64,000 nucleotides of DNA from Streptomyces sp. CA-210063 (GTDB taxonomy: Bacteria > Actinomycetota > Actinomycetes > Streptomycetales > Streptomycetaceae): positions 806,001-870,000 of the forward strand of contig NZ_CP102512.1 in the NCBI RefSeq assembly GCF_024612015.1. Direction: 5' to 3'. The notes beneath the pieces are model-generated. The model ran no database searches. It saw only the letters and a program-made list of their open reading frames with translations, and was not told where the DNA came from. Shown here piece after piece: positions 60,933-64,000 of the stretch (positions are counted from its first letter, which is position 1; every line of letters begins with the position of its first letter). The position numbers and the translations under genes are program-made.

Positions 60933-62279
60933 TCACGGCTCACACGCCGCCCGCAGCTCCTCGACCTCCCGGGTCACCGCCTTGCCCAGCAGCTCCAGGT
61001 CCGGGACGGCCTCCGCGTCGGCGACGAGGCCGTAGTGGACGCTCCCCCGGTACGTCGAGACGGCGACGGCGAGGGACTGGCCGTGGGCCAGCGGGGCGAG
61101 GGGGTAGATCTCGGCGAGGGGGCAGCCGCCGAGGCGGAGGCCGAGGCTGGGGAGGGGGACGCTGGTGACGAGGATGTCGAACCAGAGGCGGGCGGCCTGG
61201 CTGACCAGGGGGCCGCCGAGGCGGTGGCCGAGGGGCGGCACATGGTCGGCGAGGAGGGCGACCGCCCCGGCACCCCGGTTGGGCCCGGCGTCCTTGTTGC
61301 GGTCCATCGCCGTGCGCACCGTATGCAACCGCCTCAGCGGGTCGGGGTCGTCGACGGGCAGTTTCATCAGATACCCGGAGAGCCTGTTGCCCTGCGGGTG
61401 CGCGGTGCGCGGGCGGCGTTTGGAGACGGGGATCAGGGCCCGGGGCGCGACCCCTTCGCTGCCGTCACCCCGCTCGTCGAGCCAGCGGCGCAGCGCGCCC
61501 GCGACCACGGCGATGAGGACGTCGTTGACGGTGCCGCCGACGGTCTTGCGGATCCGGTGCACCTCGTCGAGGTCCACGAGCACCCCGGCCGTACGACGGG
61601 TCCCGCTGGCCTCGGAGGTCAGCGCGGCGCTGGACCGGGCGCCCAGGGTCGCGTCGAGCGTGGTGCGGGCGACGGACGCGCCGATGTCGAGGGCCCGGCC
61701 GAGGTCGGAGAAGGTGCCCCGGACCAGGTCGGGCAGCTTGCGCACCTCGCCGAGGAGGCCGCGCGGCGGCTCCGCGGGGCGCGGCCGGGGCGCGGGCATG
61801 TCCATCGGGTCCATGACGGCGGCGGCGAGCGTCAGCGCCCTCAGCCCGTCGGCCAGGGCGTGGTGGAACTTGAACAGCACGGCGAAGGAGGTGCCGTCCC
61901 GCCCCGGCAGCACATGCGCCTCCCAGGGCGGCCGGCCGCGCTCCAGCGGACGCTCCATGAGCCGCCCCGCCATCTCGTGGAAGTCGGCGGTCGGCGCGTG
62001 CAGCCGTACGTGGTCGAACGGCTCGAAGTCGGCGACGGGCTCCCGGGTCGCGCCGCCGAACGCCAGCGGCAGCCGTACGCCCGGCAGCCACACGTCCCGG
62101 ATCCGCATCCGCAGCCCGGGCACCCCGGCGGCCCGCGCGGCGAGCAGCTCGGCGGCGTGGGCTCCCGCGGTGGGCGAGTTCGCCGTGAAGACGCCGAGGG
62201 CGGCGAGGTGCATCGGGTGCTCGGCGGACTCGATGTTCCAGAACGCCAGGTCGAGTGGTGCGAGCAGGTCAGAAGTCAA
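60933..62279 (-). CDS. Wax ester synthase/diacylglycerol acyltransferase (WS/DGAT)
   Basis: A 448-residue acyltransferase that makes triacylglycerol or wax esters from acyl-CoA. The catalytic motif HHALADG (HHxxxDG) is near residue 140, the N-terminal DLAFWNIESAEHPMHLAALG is typical, and the later VNDVLIAVVAGALRRWL segment is conserved in the family. The place and family fit the storage-lipid enzyme SCO0958 of S. coelicolor, from memory. The start is TTG 62279 with GAGG seven bases upstream; the 165-bp gap upstream has an AT-rich patch (62357-62390) suited to a promoter. Confidence 0.93.
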   Translation of the reverse strand: MTSDLLAPLDLAFWNIESAEHPMHLAALGVFTANSPTAGAHAAELLAARAAGVPGLRMRIRDVWLPGVRLPLAFGGATREPVADFEPFDHVRLHAPTADFHEMAGRLMERPLERGRPPWEAHVLPGRDGTSFAVLFKFHHALADGLRALTLAAAVMDPMDMPAPRPRPAEPPRGLLGEVRKLPDLVRGTFSDLGRALDIGASVARTTLDATLGARSSAALTSEASGTRRTAGVLVDLDEVHRIRKTVGGTVNDVLIAVVAGALRRWLDERGDGSEGVAPRALIPVSKRRPRTAHPQGNRLSGYLMKLPVDDPDPLRRLHTVRTAMDRNKDAGPNRGAGAVALLADHVPPLGHRLGGPLVSQAARLWFDILVTSVPLPSLGLRLGGCPLAEIYPLAPLAHGQSLAVAVSTYRGSVHYGLVADAEAVPDLELLGKAVTREVEELRAACEP

Positions 62280-62444
62280 TGGCTTGCCTCGCGTCGACGA
62301 AGGGTGAGTCAGCAGTCAACCGCTGTTGGCCGATTACGGTCAAGTACGATCAAGCTACGCACAGTTAACAGCAGATTAAGCCCCACCACCTGGCGAAGGC
62401 GGGATGCATGGGACATCCGTGTCCACAGTGGTCACCCTGAAGGG

Positions 62445-63665
62445 CTAGGAGACCTGCTGACCCTTCCCCAGGGCGATCACTCCGCCCTTGGAGACCGTGT
62501 ACAGCTCGGCATCCCGTTCGGGGTTGACGCCGATGGTGGCGCCCGGGGGCACCTGGACATTCTTGTCGAGCACGGCGCCCCGTACGACCGCGCCTCGCCC
62601 GATGTGGACGTTGTCGTGCAGAACCGAGCCCTGGACGACGGCGCCCGGGTCGACGACGACACCCGGGGACAGGACGGACCTGGTCACCTGGCCGCGTATC
62701 AGGCAGCCCGCACTGATGATCGACTCACTGGCGATGCCGCCCGCGTTGAAGCGGGCCGGGGAGAGCTGGCCGGAACTGGTGTAGATGGGCCAGCTGCGGT
62801 TGAAGAGGTTGAAGGCGGGGCGCTCGGCGATGAGGTCCATATGGGCGTCGTAGTAGGCGTCGAGCGTGCCGACGTCCCGCCAGTAGCCCTGGTCGCGGGT
62901 GGTCTCGCCGGGCACGTGGTTGGCGCTGAAGTCGTACAGCTGCGACTCGCCCCGGTCGGTGAGCTGGGGCAGGATCGAGCCGCCCATGTCGTGCACGGAA
63001 GTCTCGTCCTCGGCGTCCCGCTGGAGCGCCTCCACCAGCGCCTTGGTCGTGAAGATGTAGTTGCCCATCGAAGCGAACACGCATTCGGGGTCGTCGGCCA
63101 GGCCCGGCGGGTCGGCCGGCTTCTCCAGGAAGCGCTCCACGGTCCGGCCGTCGGAGCCGGGCGTGATCACACCGAAGGAGGACGATTCGGTGCGCGGCAC
63201 GCGTATGCCGGCCACCGTCACGCCCGCGCCGCCCTCGATGTGCTGGGTCAGCATCTGGCGGGGGTCCATGCGGTAGACGTGGTCGGCGCCGAACACGGCG
63301 ATGTACTCGGGCTGTTCGTCGTGCACCAGGTTCAGGGACTGCAGGAGCGCGTCCGCGCTGCCCAGGTACCAGCGCGGGCCGAGCCGCTGCTGGGCCGGGA
63401 CCGGGGTGACGTAGTTGCCCAGCAGGCTCGACATCCGCCAGGTGGTGGTGATGTGCCGGTCCAGCGAGTGCGACTTGTACTGCGTGAGCACACAGATGCG
63501 CAGGATGTCCGCGTTGACGAGATTGGACAGGACGAAATCCACCAGGCGATACGTTCCGCCAAAGGTCACCGCCGGTTTCGCACGGTCGGCGGTCAGGGGC
63601 ATCAGCCTCTTGCCCTCACCGCCCGCCAGTACGATTCCCAGCACCGAAGGTCCACCGCGCCGCAT
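62445..63665 (-). CDS. glgC: Glucose-1-phosphate adenylyltransferase (ADP-glucose pyrophosphorylase)
   Basis: A 406-residue enzyme that makes ADP-glucose from glucose-1-phosphate and ATP. The N-terminal nucleotidyltransferase loop [16 protein letters not shown] (residues 10-25), [35 protein letters not shown] and [18 protein letters not shown] are all typical. The C-terminal left-handed beta-helix repeats ([20 protein letters not shown]) complete the protein. It follows a GT4 synthase gene by 45 bp in the same direction, forming a glycogen or maltose-1-phosphate operon. Confidence 0.96.
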   Translation of the reverse strand: MRRGGPSVLGIVLAGGEGKRLMPLTADRAKPAVTFGGTYRLVDFVLSNLVNADILRICVLTQYKSHSLDRHITTTWRMSSLLGNYVTPVPAQQRLGPRWYLGSADALLQSLNLVHDEQPEYIAVFGADHVYRMDPRQMLTQHIEGGAGVTVAGIRVPRTESSSFGVITPGSDGRTVERFLEKPADPPGLADDPECVFASMGNYIFTTKALVEALQRDAEDETSVHDMGGSILPQLTDRGESQLYDFSANHVPGETTRDQGYWRDVGTLDAYYDAHMDLIAERPAFNLFNRSWPIYTSSGQLSPARFNAGGIASESIISAGCLIRGQVTRSVLSPGVVVDPGAVVQGSVLHDNVHIGRGAVVRGAVLDKNVQVPPGATIGVNPERDAELYTVSKGGVIALGKGQQVS

Positions 63666-63710
63666 GCCGCCGCCCCTCTACACCCGGTTGTGCCGAAGCC
63701 TGTGCCTTGA

Positions 63711-64000
63711 CTACCCCTGCTTGAGGACTTCCTCGTAAAGCTGGACCGTCCGCCGGGCGACCGCGTCCCAGCCGAACTCCCGCACCGCCCGCTCCCGTCC
63801 GGCCTCACCCATACGGGCGGCCGCCTCGGGATCGGCGAGCAACGAGTCGAGGGCGCGGGCCAGCTGAGCCTCGAAGTCGTCCTCGGTCGACACGAGGAGG
63901 CCTGTGACGCCGTCCTCCACGACCTCCGGGATACCGCCGACCCGCGAGGCCACCACGGCCGTGCCACAGGCCATGGCCTCCAGGTTGACGATGCCCAGCG
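63711..64000 (-). CDS. GT4 glycogen synthase/alpha-maltose-1-phosphate synthase (3' end only)
   Basis: The last 96 or so residues of a GT4 glycosyltransferase; the 5' part lies beyond the window. Visible are [20 protein letters not shown] (the E-x7-E sugar-nucleotide region), [12 protein letters not shown] and a C-terminal helix ending in LYEEVLKQG. In actinobacteria the homologue beside glgC is GlgM, which joins ADP-glucose to glucose-1-phosphate to give maltose-1-phosphate, although it is often annotated glgA. The visible piece cannot tell the two apart. Confidence 0.85.
   Translation of the reverse strand, partial: LGIVNLEAMACGTAVVASRVGGIPEVVEDGVTGLLVSTEDDFEAQLARALDSLLADPEAAARMGEAGRERAVREFGWDAVARRTVQLYEEVLKQG

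Overview
The window is high-GC actinobacterial chromosome, almost certainly Streptomyces. Signs of this are strong third-position GC bias with long open frames on both strands, many GTG and TTG starts, GGAGG-type ribosome sites, a class F sortase, a SpoIIE-type phosphatase with a HATPase domain, a PF04672-type methyltransferase, a WS/DGAT acyltransferase and a dispersed GCAGTTCCCCGCGCCCC palindrome. From memory, the order from the succinate dehydrogenase genes to the WS/DGAT gene resembles the SCO0920-SCO0958 stretch of S. coelicolor; I could not check this. No rRNA, tRNA, CRISPR array or intact transposase gene was seen.

Region 1 (1-13 kb) is metabolic and looks accessory. A leftward operon encodes a CYP105-like P450, its 3Fe-4S ferredoxin and ferredoxin reductase, an SDR, a Baeyer-Villiger monooxygenase and a beta-propeller lactonase-like protein cut by the left edge. 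Read in order this is a hydroxylate, oxidise to ketone, insert oxygen, open the lactone pathway. An orphan OmpR-type regulator and a MarR regulator with three operator copies follow, then a secreted SGNH hydrolase, a second SDR and a zinc alcohol dehydrogenase.

Region 2 (12.5-20.3 kb) has two two-component systems. The first (NarL type) has a kinase with a low-complexity insertion in its ATP lid. The second (OmpR type) is divergent from a ferric reductase-like membrane protein, an exported protein with two flavinylation motifs, and an ApbE flavin transferase: a compact candidate route for moving electrons out of the cell. Gaps between genes from 10 to 20 kb are rich in short tandem repeats.

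Region 3 (20.6-34 kb) has a SulP transporter, a double-GNAT protein, a 1722-residue secreted enzyme with two GH43 and two LamG domains, a luciferase-like monooxygenase, an ornithine-lipid pair (olsB-olsA) and a HEAT-repeat protein.

Region 4 (34-64 kb) looks like conserved chromosome: sdhCAB with a divergent LysR regulator, an RmdA-like GGDEF-EAL protein with an overlapping methyltransferase, a cell-surface set (repeat lipoprotein, proline-rich protein, membrane proteins, class F sortase, polysaccharide deacetylase, CapA-like lipoprotein), an ECF sigma factor with a nearby zinc anti-sigma factor, an Fpg/Nei glycosylase, a PAS-GAF-PP2C-HATPase regulator, a lipase maturation factor-like protein, an amidase, a 211-bp MITE-like element, an orphan 57-residue small protein with its own ribosome site and terminator, a degenerate HD protein, an atypical zinc-ribbon SDR, WS/DGAT, glgC and the 3' end of a glycogen/maltose-1-phosphate synthase.
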